Below are positions 52,650 through 61,511 of a DNA stretch of 64,000 nt, in pieces. The translations under genes were made by a program, and so were the position numbers. The notes under the pieces are model-generated. The model made no database searches and was not told the origin of the DNA. It saw nothing but the letters and a program-made list of their open reading frames with translations. Position 1 is the first letter of the stretch. Each line of letters starts with the position of its first letter. The DNA is from Bacteroidaceae bacterium. Lineage in GTDB: Bacteria; Bacteroidota; Bacteroidia; Bacteroidales; Bacteroidaceae. The DNA is taken from positions 47,793-111,792 of the forward strand of contig JAFSRW010000076.1 of NCBI GenBank assembly GCA_017445925.1, in the 5' to 3' direction.

Positions 52650-53414
52650 TCAGAACTCTATCATCAGACCGTCATAAGCCAAATGAATATGCGCTGGCAA
52701 CAACGCATCTTCCTCAGCGTGAAGTCCCAGATGATGACTCATGTGAATAATATAGGTAGGAAGGTTTGGTGCCAGGCTTCTGGAGAAAGCTACAGCATCC
52801 TCTACTGTCTGATGGGTAGCATGAGGTTCGTGGCGCAACCCGTTTATCACCAACAGTTTTATACCCTTTAACATCTCCTTGCTTTGTGGCGTAATATCGG
52901 TCATATCTGTAATATACCCTAAATCGCCTATCCTGAAACCCAGAATAGGCAGCTTGCCGTGAATTACCTGTAGTGCCGTAACGGGGATATCGCCAAACAT
53001 CACCTTATCGCCCTCTTTCATCTCACAGAGTTGAAGCCGAGGAACACCAGGATATCTGTTCTCCACAAAACAATAGGGCAAACGTTCACGCAGATGTTTG
53101 CAGGAATAGGCGTCGGCATAGATGGGTAAATCATGTATGTAGCTGTAAGGACGTAAATCATCTATTCCACCTACATGATCGTAATGCTCGTGTGTAACAA
53201 GGACAGCATCTATTTGCTCGCAGTAGTCAATACGTAACATCTGTTCACGGAAATCAGGACTGCAGTCAACCAGTAAGTTGGTCTTATCGTCCTGCACCAA
53301 AGCAGAACAGCGTAACCTTTTATCCTTAGGGTCTGTGCTTGTACAAACAGAACAATGACATCCCATCTGAGGAATACCGCAACTGGTTCCCGTGCCTAAG
53401 AATGTTATTTTCAT
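52650..53414 (-). CDS. MBL-fold metal-dependent hydrolase (PhnP-like)
   Basis: 254 residues. MKITFLGTGTSCGIPQMGCHCSVCTS (zinc-like Cys cluster), metal motif THEHYDHVGG near residue 75, then D at YITDMTDI, and a late His in IIHMSHHLG. Closest to the PhnP-type phosphodiesterase subgroup of metallo-beta-lactamase proteins. The substrate is not determined. It overlaps murB by 4 bp on the same strand. Confidence 0.85.
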   Translation of the reverse strand: MKITFLGTGTSCGIPQMGCHCSVCTSTDPKDKRLRCSALVQDDKTNLLVDCSPDFREQMLRIDYCEQIDAVLVTHEHYDHVGGIDDLRPYSYIHDLPIYADAYSCKHLRERLPYCFVENRYPGVPRLQLCEMKEGDKVMFGDIPVTALQVIHGKLPILGFRIGDLGYITDMTDITPQSKEMLKGIKLLVINGLRHEPHATHQTVEDAVAFSRSLAPNLPTYIIHMSHHLGLHAEEDALLPAHIHLAYDGLMIEF

Positions 53415-54451
53415 ACCTCACCAATAAAATTTACTTCGGGAGATAACAGAATACCGAATCTCTCATAAACCGATTGCTGTACAACTCTGCACAATGCAAG
53501 GATATCCCTCCCCGTGGCACCGCCTTTGTTTATCAGCACCAGAGCCTGCTTGTCATGAACAGCAGCAGGACCTACAGCTTTACCTTTCCAGCCGCATTGT
53601 TCTATCATCCATCCTGCAGGCACCTTCACATGATTGGTATCAACCTCGTAGAAAGGGACATTGGGATATTGCTCTTGTATCCGGTGAAAGATGTCCAGAC
53701 CAACTATGGGGTTCATAAAGAAACTTCCTGCATTTCCTGTGACTTTAGGGTCTGGGAGTTTCTTCTGTCGGGTCTCTATGATAATATCGCGTAACTGCAT
53801 GGCAGAAAGGTTCTCCGGCTGTATCTGCTTAGCCTGTACAGATGCCAGTAAACCGCCATAATGCAGACAGGGTGTAAAGTGTTTCTTCAGTTGGAATTCC
53901 ACATGGCAGATAGCATATTTACCTCTGTAAGCCTCGTCCTTGAAGATACTGTGCCGATAAGAATAAGAAAGCTCATCATGATTCCAGACTTTGCTGGTAC
54001 CATCCTCTAAGGATATTGTCTGAACTGTCTTAATCATATCGCCCACTTCTACTCCATAGGCTCCTATATTTTGGACTGCAGAAGAGCCAACCTGACCTGG
54101 AATAAGAGAAAGATTCTCTAAACCGTACCAACCATGTTGAATGGCATAAACAACAAAATCGTCATGCGTAATACCGGCACCAACACTTATAAGTACGGAG
54201 TCTTCATCTTCAGACAAAATAGTAATATCTTTTATCTCTGAGAAAAGGACTACACCCGGGAAGTCAGACAAGAAAAGAAGATTACTACCCCCGCCTATAT
54301 GCAAAAGAGGCTGGTGGCTCATCTCACTATGGTATTGTTCCAAGAAAGTCAACAGTTCCTCCTCACTGCTATATTTCACCAGAATATTAGCAGTAGCATC
54401 AATGCCAAATGTATTGTATTCTTTTAACGAACAGTTACTCTGAATTACCAT
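53411..54451 (-). CDS. murB: UDP-N-acetylenolpyruvoylglucosamine reductase
   Basis: 346 residues, long (type I) form. FAD-binding GGGSNLLFL, SYRHSIFKDE (Arg/Tyr), the catalytic Ser in NAGSFFMNPIV, and the C-terminal PEVNFIG glutamate are all present. It reduces UDP-GlcNAc-enolpyruvate to UDP-MurNAc for peptidoglycan. The downstream MBL gene overlaps by 4 bp. The spacer upstream contains hexamer and heptamer repeats. Confidence 0.93.
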   Translation of the reverse strand: MVIQSNCSLKEYNTFGIDATANILVKYSSEEELLTFLEQYHSEMSHQPLLHIGGGSNLLFLSDFPGVVLFSEIKDITILSEDEDSVLISVGAGITHDDFVVYAIQHGWYGLENLSLIPGQVGSSAVQNIGAYGVEVGDMIKTVQTISLEDGTSKVWNHDELSYSYRHSIFKDEAYRGKYAICHVEFQLKKHFTPCLHYGGLLASVQAKQIQPENLSAMQLRDIIIETRQKKLPDPKVTGNAGSFFMNPIVGLDIFHRIQEQYPNVPFYEVDTNHVKVPAGWMIEQCGWKGKAVGPAAVHDKQALVLINKGGATGRDILALCRVVQQSVYERFGILLSPEVNFIGEV

Positions 54452-54459
54452 ATTTTTAA

Positions 54460-54536
54460 AACGATAACGTTAACGATAACGTTAACCATTTTTTTCTTTT
54501 AATTTTTCACTTTTCACTCCTTAACTTTTCACTCCC
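54460..54536. repeat. Hexamer and heptamer repeats between DUF4348 and murB
   Basis: Bases 54460-54487 alternate GATAAC and GTTAAC (period 6, self-complementary); 54501-54536 contain TTTTCAC units (period about 7). Confidence 0.8.
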
Positions 54537-54538
54537 AA

Positions 54539-55393
54539 TCAATTCTCATACCTTACCAAATGCCACTCATTATCTTCTTTTGTAAAGAAGAATAACTCTT
54601 GAAGACCGTTTGAAGAACCAGACTTCTGCAAAATCATCTGCCTTGAGTTATATTTCTGAACGCCATAGCGGATATTGGAAATAATGCCCTGAGGAACATC
54701 AGGACAGAATGACCTCCACTGCTCGGCATTTATGGTTCCTTCTATGTATGCATCATCTTCTTCGGGGTCAAGCACCATAACTTTCAGAGGCTGTTCCACA
54801 TGAGTTTCCTGATACAAAGTGTCAGAACTAAATCGGGCATAGAAAGTAAGAAAATCATAGATGTCGCTCTCATGGAATACAATATCACGCATAGATGTCA
54901 ACTTCCACTTTCCTTCCAGCAACTTGAATTCAAACGACCTGAGGTTTTCTTCCGTCAGATCGATACGCTCTACAATAACCAGAGAGTCCTGAGAATCAGA
55001 CTTCTGCATCTCAACCTGTTTTCTGTCGCCATACATTACAGTATAGGAATCACCTTTAAGGAAACGGAATTCCGATACGCAATTTAGAGAACTGATTTTC
55101 TTTGTTTCACCGTCTGCATCCGTATAGGCAAGCGGCCAGACTATTCGTTTACTTTGCAGGCGGTCGCTGTGGGTAAAAGCAAACAAAAAGTCGTCAAACG
55201 AGGTGTCTAACCTGTCGGACTCGTCTGCTTCCTCTATTTCCTCGTCAACATCACTTAGTGTGTCAGGATCAACAGATATTTCTACTGACGTAGAATCGGA
55301 CTCCATTGAAGACTCTGAATTCCTTCCATAACTGCATGAAAAGAGCGTAATCACACCAAACAAAGGTAATATTACCTTAACTATTCTGTTCAT
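54539..55393 (-). CDS. DUF4348 lipoprotein
   Basis: 284 residues; lipobox LFSC (Cys20) and an acidic linker (about 27-62, SMESDSTSVEISVDP, DEEIEEADESD). The conserved part (FDDFLFAFTHSDRLQSKRIVWPLAY, SEFRFLKGDSYTVMYGDRKQ, EQWRSFCPDVPQGIISNIRYGVQ, GLQELFFFTKEDNEWHLVRYEN) matches DUF4348, unknown function, found in Bacteroidetes envelopes. Promoter TACTTTTG at 55421-55428 (minus strand), divergent from pheS. murB lies 87 bp downstream. Confidence 0.8.
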   Translation of the reverse strand: MNRIVKVILPLFGVITLFSCSYGRNSESSMESDSTSVEISVDPDTLSDVDEEIEEADESDRLDTSFDDFLFAFTHSDRLQSKRIVWPLAYTDADGETKKISSLNCVSEFRFLKGDSYTVMYGDRKQVEMQKSDSQDSLVIVERIDLTEENLRSFEFKLLEGKWKLTSMRDIVFHESDIYDFLTFYARFSSDTLYQETHVEQPLKVMVLDPEEDDAYIEGTINAEQWRSFCPDVPQGIISNIRYGVQKYNSRQMILQKSGSSNGLQELFFFTKEDNEWHLVRYEN

Positions 55394-55420
55394 CTTAAAG
55401 ACACATGTCTAAAAATTGCA

Positions 55421-55428
55421 CAAAAGTA
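55421..55428 (-). promoter_or_regulatory. Promoter -7 box for the DUF4348 gene
   Basis: TACTTTTG on the minus strand, 27 bases before the ATG at 55393. Confidence 0.5.
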
Positions 55429-55472
55429 CACTTATTTTTTCACATTACCTTCACTTTTCCATAATTATTATG

Positions 55473-55480
55473 TACCTTTG
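55473..55480 (+). promoter_or_regulatory. Promoter -7 box for pheS
   Basis: TACCTTTG, 29 bases before the ATG at 55510; divergent with 55421-55428. Confidence 0.6.
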
Positions 55481-55509
55481 CATGGAATTTTCAGAAAAGG
55501 AAAGTAATT

Positions 55510-56529
55510 ATGACAGAAAAGATAGAAAAATTGATGTCGGAGGTAGCATCATTAGTTGCTAAGAATGCTGATGAGGCAGAAGCTCTGCGAATTAAATATC
55601 TTGGTAAAAAAGGAGAGTTAACCGCCCTCATGAACGATTTCCGCAATGTTCCCGCAGAACAGAAACGTGAGATCGGGCAGAAGTTGAATGTGCTGAAAAC
55701 AGCTATTCAGGACAAGATTAACGAACTCAAGGAGGCTGCCGAAGTTCAGCAGAATGCTGGATCTTCTATTGACCTTACCAGAACGCCCTACCCCATTTCA
55801 CTGGGTACACGCCATCCGCTTACAATTGTTAAGAACGAGATTGTGGATATCTTCAGCCGTCTGGGCTTTACCTTGGCAGAAGGTCCCGAGGTGGAGGACG
55901 ACTGGCACGTATATAGCAGTCTGAACTTTGCCGATGATCATCCAGCACGTGATATGCAGGATACATTCTTCGTTGAATCACATCCCGACATTATTTTGCG
56001 CAGCCACACCAGCAGCGTACAGTCTCGTGTTATGGAGAAAACTCAGCCACCCATCCGCATCCTATGCCCTGGACGTGTTTACCGTAACGAAGCTGTAAGC
56101 GCACGTGCACACTGCTTCTTCCATCAGATAGAAGGTTTGTATATCGACAAGAATGTCAGCTTCACAGACCTCAAACAGGTTCTTCTGCTCTTTGCTCAAG
56201 AGCTCTTCGGTCCTGACACAAAGATTCGCTTACGTCCCAGCTACTTCCCCTTTACAGAGCCTTCAGCAGAGATGGACGTTAGTTGTACTATCTGCGGTGG
56301 TAAAGGTTGCTCTATGTGTAAGGGTTCTGGCTGGCTCGAGATTCTTGGCTGTGGAATGGTTGACCCCGCAGTTTTGGAAGCAAACGGAATTGACAGCAGC
56401 GTTTATACAGGCTACGCCTTCGGTATGGGTATAGAACGTATTGCCAACCTGAAATATCAGGTTAAGGATTTGCGTATGTTCAGCGAGAATGATATCAGAT
56501 TCCTCGATGAATTTACCAGCGCCAACTAA
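55510..56529 (+). CDS. pheS: Phenylalanyl-tRNA synthetase alpha subunit
   Basis: 339 residues, normal length. A helical tRNA-binding arm (1-85), then class II catalytic motifs: HPLTIVKNEIVDIFSRLGF, the YxSxNF-like SSLNFADDHPARDMQDTFF, RILCPGRVYRNEAVSARAHCFFHQIEG (motif 2) and YAFGMGIERIANLKY (motif 3). A CTICGGKGCSMCKGSGWLE segment is also present, as in other bacterial PheS. It pairs with PheT, which is not in this window. Its stop overlaps the stop of the convergent GNAT gene. Confidence 0.97.
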   Translation: MTEKIEKLMSEVASLVAKNADEAEALRIKYLGKKGELTALMNDFRNVPAEQKREIGQKLNVLKTAIQDKINELKEAAEVQQNAGSSIDLTRTPYPISLGTRHPLTIVKNEIVDIFSRLGFTLAEGPEVEDDWHVYSSLNFADDHPARDMQDTFFVESHPDIILRSHTSSVQSRVMEKTQPPIRILCPGRVYRNEAVSARAHCFFHQIEGLYIDKNVSFTDLKQVLLLFAQELFGPDTKIRLRPSYFPFTEPSAEMDVSCTICGGKGCSMCKGSGWLEILGCGMVDPAVLEANGIDSSVYTGYAFGMGIERIANLKYQVKDLRMFSENDIRFLDEFTSAN

Positions 56530-57041
56530 AGAATTTTCTGATACACCATAGCATCCTGCCACTCTTCACCATTGAAAAGCCAATGCTGAAGGGTGGCAGT
56601 TCTTTTATATCCTGCGTTGGCAAATAAGGACTGGGCAGCAGCATTACCAGCAGAGACTAATGCATAAAGCTGGTGAATATACAAATGCTGTGAGGCATAC
56701 CTGGCCAGAATACCAAGCACCTCATTTGCAAAACCCTGATGTTGCCATTCAGGAAGCAGGACAATACCAACCTCTGCTCGTCTGTGCCTGACATCGTAAT
56801 TCTGCAAATCAACAAATCCTATCGCATTGCGGTTCTCGTTGAGTGCTATCACCAGCCGTACTTGTCCGTCTGAATTAATATCGTTACTTGTCTGCTCAAT
56901 AAACTGGCGTAAAGCATATCTGGAGTAAGGAACATTAGAACTTCCTACAGTCCACAAGGCAGTATCATTCTCTACCAGATACATCAGATCTAAATCCTCT
57001 GGTTCTGCAGCACGTAACATTATTCTCCTGCCTCTTAGCAT
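56526..57041 (-). CDS. GNAT-family N-acetyltransferase
   Basis: 171 residues. Fold pattern of RimJ/RimL-type acetyltransferases: MLRGRRIMLRAAEPEDLDLMYLVEND at the start, VGIVLLPEWQHQGFANEVLGILARYA (acetyl-CoA loop with Q-x-x-G-x-A) and LYALVSAGNAAAQSLFANAGY. The substrate is unknown. It starts 3 bp after the upstream GT2 gene and converges on pheS with a 4-bp overlap. Confidence 0.88.
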   Translation of the reverse strand: MLRGRRIMLRAAEPEDLDLMYLVENDTALWTVGSSNVPYSRYALRQFIEQTSNDINSDGQVRLVIALNENRNAIGFVDLQNYDVRHRRAEVGIVLLPEWQHQGFANEVLGILARYASQHLYIHQLYALVSAGNAAAQSLFANAGYKRTATLQHWLFNGEEWQDAMVYQKIL

Positions 57042-57044
57042 ATA

Positions 57045-58091
57045 TCAGTCTTTAAAGGGGATTACCTCGTTATGTCTTATCAGCATGGTACCGTCAAATG
57101 ATATGGTTTCCACCATAGAACGCATTTTCTTCTTAGTAGCCTCCTGATTACGCAAGGCAGAAAGCATCTCTGTAACAGAGGTTTTCCGTAAGTCGAAACG
57201 CATATATGGTATATCTGCCGGCTTTCTTTCCGGAAGTATTCTGTCTAATAGCCTGATTAACATATCCAACAAGGCACGGAAGACAACTGCCAGTTGGATA
57301 AGGTATCCTATCAGGAAATACTTTTTCCCAAAGTGCTTGTTGAAGAAGATTAGCATGGCATTATAGAAAACATGCACATAACGGAAACTGCTCTTCTGGG
57401 TACTTTCACCCTTGTAATGCAATATACTATAAGGTATGTAATAATTCTGCCAGCCTCCTAAAAGCATACGATAGCTGAGGTCTATATCCTCGCCATACAT
57501 AAAGAACTTCTCATCCAATAGTCCAACCTCGTCCAAGGCTTTGCGTCTGAGCATATTAAAGGCTCCAGATATAACTTCTATGGGATTGGCCTCATCTGCA
57601 TCCAGATACTTCATATAGTACTTGCCAAAGGTCCTGCTCTTGGGGAAAAGAGCCGAAAGCCCCGTCATCTTACAGAAACTGGTAAAGGGTGTAGGCAAGC
57701 CACGTCTGCTCTCGGGCGCAAAAGTTCCGTCGGCATTCAGCATCCTCACACCTGTTGCTCCAACTTTAGGATGAGCGTCCAGGAAATCTACGCACCCCTT
57801 CAGCGTATCTTCTGCAACAATCGTATCGGGGTTCAACAGCAATACATATTCACCTTTGCTTTCTCGAATAGCCTGATTGTTGGCTCTGGAATATCCAACA
57901 TTCTCCGTATTGCTGATAAAATGAATATCCGGGAAGAGGGGTTGCAGATAGTCCATACTTCCGTCCGACGAAGCGTTATCCACCACCCAGATATCAGCGC
58001 TCAAACCCTCAGAAGCCTTCTGTACACTTCTGATGCATTGCTCCAGATGGTACTTTACATTATAGTTGACTATGATAACGCTTAACTTCAT
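57045..58091 (-). CDS. Family 2 glycosyltransferase (rhamnosyltransferase-like)
   Basis: 348 residues. SVIIVNYNVKYHLEQCIRSV, IWVVDNASSDGSMDYL, ANNQAIRESKGEYVLLLNPDT (DxD-like NPDT) and FMYGEDIDLSYRM are GT2 hallmarks of the WbbL type that adds sugars to lipid-linked glycans. A hydrophobic segment sits near 255-275 and a long charged tail follows. It is between a small membrane protein and a GNAT gene in a recR-led run on this strand; acceptor glycan unknown. Confidence 0.88.
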   Translation of the reverse strand: MKLSVIIVNYNVKYHLEQCIRSVQKASEGLSADIWVVDNASSDGSMDYLQPLFPDIHFISNTENVGYSRANNQAIRESKGEYVLLLNPDTIVAEDTLKGCVDFLDAHPKVGATGVRMLNADGTFAPESRRGLPTPFTSFCKMTGLSALFPKSRTFGKYYMKYLDADEANPIEVISGAFNMLRRKALDEVGLLDEKFFMYGEDIDLSYRMLLGGWQNYYIPYSILHYKGESTQKSSFRYVHVFYNAMLIFFNKHFGKKYFLIGYLIQLAVVFRALLDMLIRLLDRILPERKPADIPYMRFDLRKTSVTEMLSALRNQEATKKKMRSMVETISFDGTMLIRHNEVIPFKD

Positions 58092-58111
58092 TCTATATTC
58101 TTTTCAACTCC

Positions 58112-58456
58112 TTAATCTTCTGTCGCAGGCCAGATAAACATATACGCTATTGCCAACACTGGTAGGAAATAAAGTAGGTTGGTATCATAGAAGAAATAGT
58201 AATCCAGCATGATCATGTTTACACCGCTCATCACGGTAGCCATTCTGATAATAGGAGGAAGTTGCTTCTTTTTGATAGCAAGGAAAGCTGACACAATAGC
58301 CGACAACGCACATACCAAGCCGAATACATATTGGAACTGTGCATCGCCCACTCCATCCAACAGTGGTCCTCTCTTGTCTGTCAAAAACTCCAGTAGCAAC
58401 GCTACCAGTATTTCAATCACAATGAATAAAAAAAACCAAATCTTCCTCTTGTTCAT
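58112..58456 (-). CDS. Small four-helix membrane protein, unknown
   Basis: 114 residues with about four predicted helices (WFFLFIVIEILVALLLEFL, YVFGLVCALSAIVSAFLAI, IIRMATVMSGVNMIMLDYYFFY, YFLPVLAIAYMFIWP). No motif is recognised. It starts MNKRK, 62 bp after recR and 20 bp before the GT2 gene. The spacer to recR is a heptad repeat array. Presumably an inner-membrane protein co-expressed with the GT2. Confidence 0.65.
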   Translation of the reverse strand: MNKRKIWFFLFIVIEILVALLLEFLTDKRGPLLDGVGDAQFQYVFGLVCALSAIVSAFLAIKKKQLPPIIRMATVMSGVNMIMLDYYFFYDTNLLYFLPVLAIAYMFIWPATED

Positions 58457-58475
58457 ATCTCTCTAATCCAAAATT

Positions 58476-58524
58476 TTCAATGCTCAATGTTCAATGCTCA
58501 ATGTTCAATGCTCAATGTTCAACT
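58476..58524. repeat. Heptad repeat at the recR 3' end
   Basis: Alternating TCAATGC and TCAATGT units, at least six in a row. On the minus strand the array contains the recR stop codon (TGA inside GTTGAAC). Confidence 0.9.
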
Positions 58525-59136
58525 CCTAAACGGAACTCTCCCCGCCAAGGCTCTACCCAGTGTCACCTCGTCAGTGTACTGCAATTCATCATTCTGTGCC
58601 ACTCCTCTGGCAATAACCGTTACCTTCACACCAGAATCCTGCAGTTTCCTGTAGATGTAGAAATTGGTGGTATCACCCTCCATCGTCGGACTTAATGCCA
58701 GAATCACCTCCTCTACACCACCCATATTTACACGTTCCACTAAGGATTCTATCTGCAAGTCAGCCGGACCTATTCCGTCCATCGGGCTGATAACGCCACC
58801 CAGTACGTGGTATACACCTTTATATTGCAGGGTGCCCTCTATGGCCATTACGTCACGAACATTCTCCACAACACATACGGTAGCCTTGTCGCGTGCCTCA
58901 TTACCACAGATTTCACACACATCCGTATCGCTGATATTATGGCATACCTTGCAGTAGCCAATGTTGTGACGCATCTCCTTTATACTGTCAGCCAAAGCAT
59001 CTACCTCCACAACATCCTGCTTCAGCAGATGTAAGGCCAGACGTAATGCCGTTCTGGAACCTATGCCTGGGAGACGGCTAATCTCCGTAACGGCTTTCTG
59101 CAGCAACGTTGAAGGATATTGTTGGCTCTGGTTCAT
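58519..59136 (-). CDS. recR: Recombination mediator protein RecR
   Basis: 205 residues. Helix-hairpin-helix [20 protein letters not shown], zinc finger [16 protein letters not shown], Toprim motif [16 protein letters not shown] and [16 protein letters not shown]. RecR works with RecO/RecF to load RecA at gaps. It is the first gene of a possible recR-membrane protein-GT2-GNAT run, although spacers with repeats on both sides make that uncertain. Confidence 0.96.
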   Translation of the reverse strand: MNQSQQYPSTLLQKAVTEISRLPGIGSRTALRLALHLLKQDVVEVDALADSIKEMRHNIGYCKVCHNISDTDVCEICGNEARDKATVCVVENVRDVMAIEGTLQYKGVYHVLGGVISPMDGIGPADLQIESLVERVNMGGVEEVILALSPTMEGDTTNFYIYRKLQDSGVKVTVIARGVAQNDELQYTDEVTLGRALAGRVPFRS

Positions 59137-59142
59137 ACAACT

Positions 59143-59208
59143 CTAATGTTCAACTCTAATTTTCAATTCTCAACGTTAACGATAACGATAACTATTTATT
59201 TTTCAACT
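59143..59208. repeat. Hexamer/heptamer repeats upstream of recR
   Basis: TTCAACTCTAATTTTCAATTCTCAA units followed by GTTAAC/GATAAC/GATAAC hexamers (about 59173-59192). Confidence 0.65.
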
Positions 59209-59210
59209 TT

Positions 59211-59284
59211 GACCTACGGTCGAGCCTGCTCACGCTTGGGATAGTTGATGCGAGCATCACTCTCCTCTCGCTTAATCGCAGCCT
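59211..59284. repeat. Unexplained 74-bp segment embedded in heptad arrays
   Basis: Unlike the flanking repeats it is not AT-periodic. It contains the hairpin TGATG-CGAG-CATCA (59246-59259). On the minus strand a short frame reads KAAIKREESDARIN then YPKREQARP and stop. With arrays on both sides it looks like a dispersed element or a fragment of one; other copies cannot be checked here. Confidence 0.4.
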
Positions 59285-59360
59285 TCAACTTTCAACTTTC
59301 AATTTTCAACTTTCAACTCTCAATGTTCAATGCTCAATGTTCAATGTTCAATGTTCCATC
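59285..59360. repeat. Heptad repeat array downstream of hisB
   Basis: AACTTTC units (59286 on) grade into AATGTTC/AATGCTC units (about 59320-59357), ten or so copies with period 7. Confidence 0.9.
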
Positions 59361-59362
59361 AA

Positions 59363-60427
59363 CTACAGCACTCCCTTGCTGGAAGGCAAATAAAAGTGAC
59401 TCACATCCCTTCTTACTGCCATACGCAGGCTACGTGCCAAAGCCTTAAAGATACCCTCTATCTTATGGTGTTCATTATTACCCTCAGCTTTAATGTTCAG
59501 GTTCATTCGGGCACTGTCAGACAAGCTCTTAAAGAAGTGCAGGAACATCTCTGTAGGCATCTCACCCACTTTTTCTCTCTTAAACTCAGCATCCCATACC
59601 AGCCAGGGACGTCCACCAAAGTCTAGTGCCACCTGACAAAGGCAGTCATCCATAGGCAGACAATATCCGTAACGCTCTATGCCACGTTTGTCGCCCAGGG
59701 CTTTCAGGATACATTCGCCCAAGGCCAATGCTGTATCTTCTATAGTATGATGCTCATCTACTAGCAAATCTCCGTTACAACGGATATACAGGTCAATCAT
59801 GCCGTGTTTAGCTATCTGTTCCAGCATGTGGTCAAAGAAGCCAAGGCCCGTCTGAATGTCGCTCTTGCCGTTTCCGTCAAGGTTCATACGTACAGTTATA
59901 TCCGTCTCCTTGGTAGTGCGTACCACCTCTGCTGTACGTTCCCCGGCAAAAAGCAGTTCTGTAATCTTTTGCCAGTCCATATCTTGGCCTAAGATAAGAC
60001 TCTTGCAACCCAGGTTCTGAGCCAGCTTAGCATCCGTTTCACGGTCGCCAATCACCCACGAGGAAGAAAGGTCGTACTCGCCAGTCATATACTGTTTAAG
60101 CATACCTGTACCAGGTTTACGGGTAGGAAGGTTATCGGCAGGGAAACTTCTGTCAATGTGTATGGCATCAAACTCCACACCCTCACCCTTCAGAGTGTCC
60201 AGCATCAGGTTTTGCGTGGGCCAGAAATCCTTCTCGGGATAACTTTCGGTACCCAGTCCATCCTGATTGCTCACCATCACGAATTCATAATCCGTATGCT
60301 GACGTAGGAACCTCAGTGCGCCTATTACACCTGGGACAAACTTGAACTTCTCAAAGCTGTCAATCTGTTCGTCGGCAGGCTCTATCAGTATGGTACCGTC
60401 GCGATCTATGAATAATGCTCTCTTCAT
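59363..60427 (-). CDS. hisB: Bifunctional histidinol-phosphatase / IGP dehydratase
   Basis: 354 residues, two domains. Residues 1-165 are an HAD phosphatase ([12 protein letters not shown] with catalytic Asp pair, [24 protein letters not shown]). Residues about 170-354 are imidazoleglycerol-phosphate dehydratase ([74 protein letters not shown]). It supplies steps 6 and 8 in a single protein. Last gene of hisG-hisD-hisC-hisB, 6 bp after hisC. Confidence 0.96.
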   Translation of the reverse strand: MKRALFIDRDGTILIEPADEQIDSFEKFKFVPGVIGALRFLRQHTDYEFVMVSNQDGLGTESYPEKDFWPTQNLMLDTLKGEGVEFDAIHIDRSFPADNLPTRKPGTGMLKQYMTGEYDLSSSWVIGDRETDAKLAQNLGCKSLILGQDMDWQKITELLFAGERTAEVVRTTKETDITVRMNLDGNGKSDIQTGLGFFDHMLEQIAKHGMIDLYIRCNGDLLVDEHHTIEDTALALGECILKALGDKRGIERYGYCLPMDDCLCQVALDFGGRPWLVWDAEFKREKVGEMPTEMFLHFFKSLSDSARMNLNIKAEGNNEHHKIEGIFKALARSLRMAVRRDVSHFYLPSSKGVL

Positions 60428-60433
60428 ATCTTC

Positions 60434-61477
60434 TTACATATTAAACTGACGCAATGCACTCAGCAGTTCGTTGTTCTCCTGCTGTGTACCAATGGTGATA
60501 CGCAGGCAGTTGCCGCATAGCTGAACCTTATTTCTGTTACGAACAACAATACCTTTATGAATCAGATAGTTATAAATAGCATTTGCATCTGTTACTTCAA
60601 CCAGAACAAAGTTTGCTTCGCTGGGATGAATCTTCTTGCAGATAGGCAGTTCGCTCAGGGCAGGCATCACATGTTCGCGTTCACGTTTAATCTGCCTTAC
60701 CCACTGATCAACCTTCATCCAGTCATCCATCATCTGCAAGGCTTTATCCTGGGTCAGTTTGTTTATGTTATAGGGATATTTTACCTTGTTAAAGAGGCTG
60801 ATGATCTCCTCGCTGGCAAAAGCCATTCCCAGTCTGATGCTGGCACATCCCCAAGCTTTGCTAAAGGTGTTCAGGACTATCAGGTTAGGGAATCGGTCCA
60901 AGAAGTGGCGGAATGGCTGCTGTCCTGAGAAATCCGAGTATGCCTCATCTATCACCACAATGCCATGGAATTCCAACAGCAGGCGCTGCATTTCCTTTTT
61001 GTCCAACTCATTACCAGTCGGATTATTAGGCGAGCATAGCCAGATAACCTTGGTATTGGCATCTGTAGCATCTAATATCTTTTGTGCCTGCAACTGATAA
61101 TGCTCATCCAGGAGAACAGGACGGTATTCAACATTATTGATGTCGGCACATACCTTATACATACCATACGTAGGGGCAATAGCCACTACGTTATCCTTAC
61201 CAGGCTCACAGAAGATTCTGTACACAAGGTCTATGGCCTCATCACTTCCGTTACCCAGGAATATCTGCGATGGTCTAACCTGCTTGATGGGCGACAGCCT
61301 CTGCTTTACCTTCTCCTGTAAAGGATCAGGGTAGCGGTTCACCGGGTCGTTGTAAGGACTCTCATTAGCGTCCAGAAACACGTGTGCATCCATTCCCTTA
61401 AACTCATCACGTGCACAGCTATAGGGTTCCAATGCCCATATATTAGGTCTGACCAGTTTTTCTAATTCTAAATCCAT
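60434..61477 (-). CDS. hisC: Histidinol-phosphate aminotransferase
   Basis: 347 residues. Class II PLP aminotransferase: [17 protein letters not shown] (substrate phosphate region), [42 protein letters not shown] and the PLP lysine in [16 protein letters not shown]. It converts imidazole-acetol phosphate to histidinol phosphate. In the hisG-D-C-B operon, 34 bp after hisD across a short AT repeat. Confidence 0.95.
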   Translation of the reverse strand: MDLELEKLVRPNIWALEPYSCARDEFKGMDAHVFLDANESPYNDPVNRYPDPLQEKVKQRLSPIKQVRPSQIFLGNGSDEAIDLVYRIFCEPGKDNVVAIAPTYGMYKVCADINNVEYRPVLLDEHYQLQAQKILDATDANTKVIWLCSPNNPTGNELDKKEMQRLLLEFHGIVVIDEAYSDFSGQQPFRHFLDRFPNLIVLNTFSKAWGCASIRLGMAFASEEIISLFNKVKYPYNINKLTQDKALQMMDDWMKVDQWVRQIKREREHVMPALSELPICKKIHPSEANFVLVEVTDANAIYNYLIHKGIVVRNRNKVQLCGNCLRITIGTQQENNELLSALRQFNM

Positions 61478-61511
61478 AATTCAAAATCTAAAATTGTGTC
61501 ATGAAGAGTAT

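Noticed and set aside
59245-59448. 67-residue frame made largely of FNFQLSIFNFQLS-type residues
   Set aside because: It is a translation of the heptad array and neighbouring segment, running into hisB antisense; not a gene.
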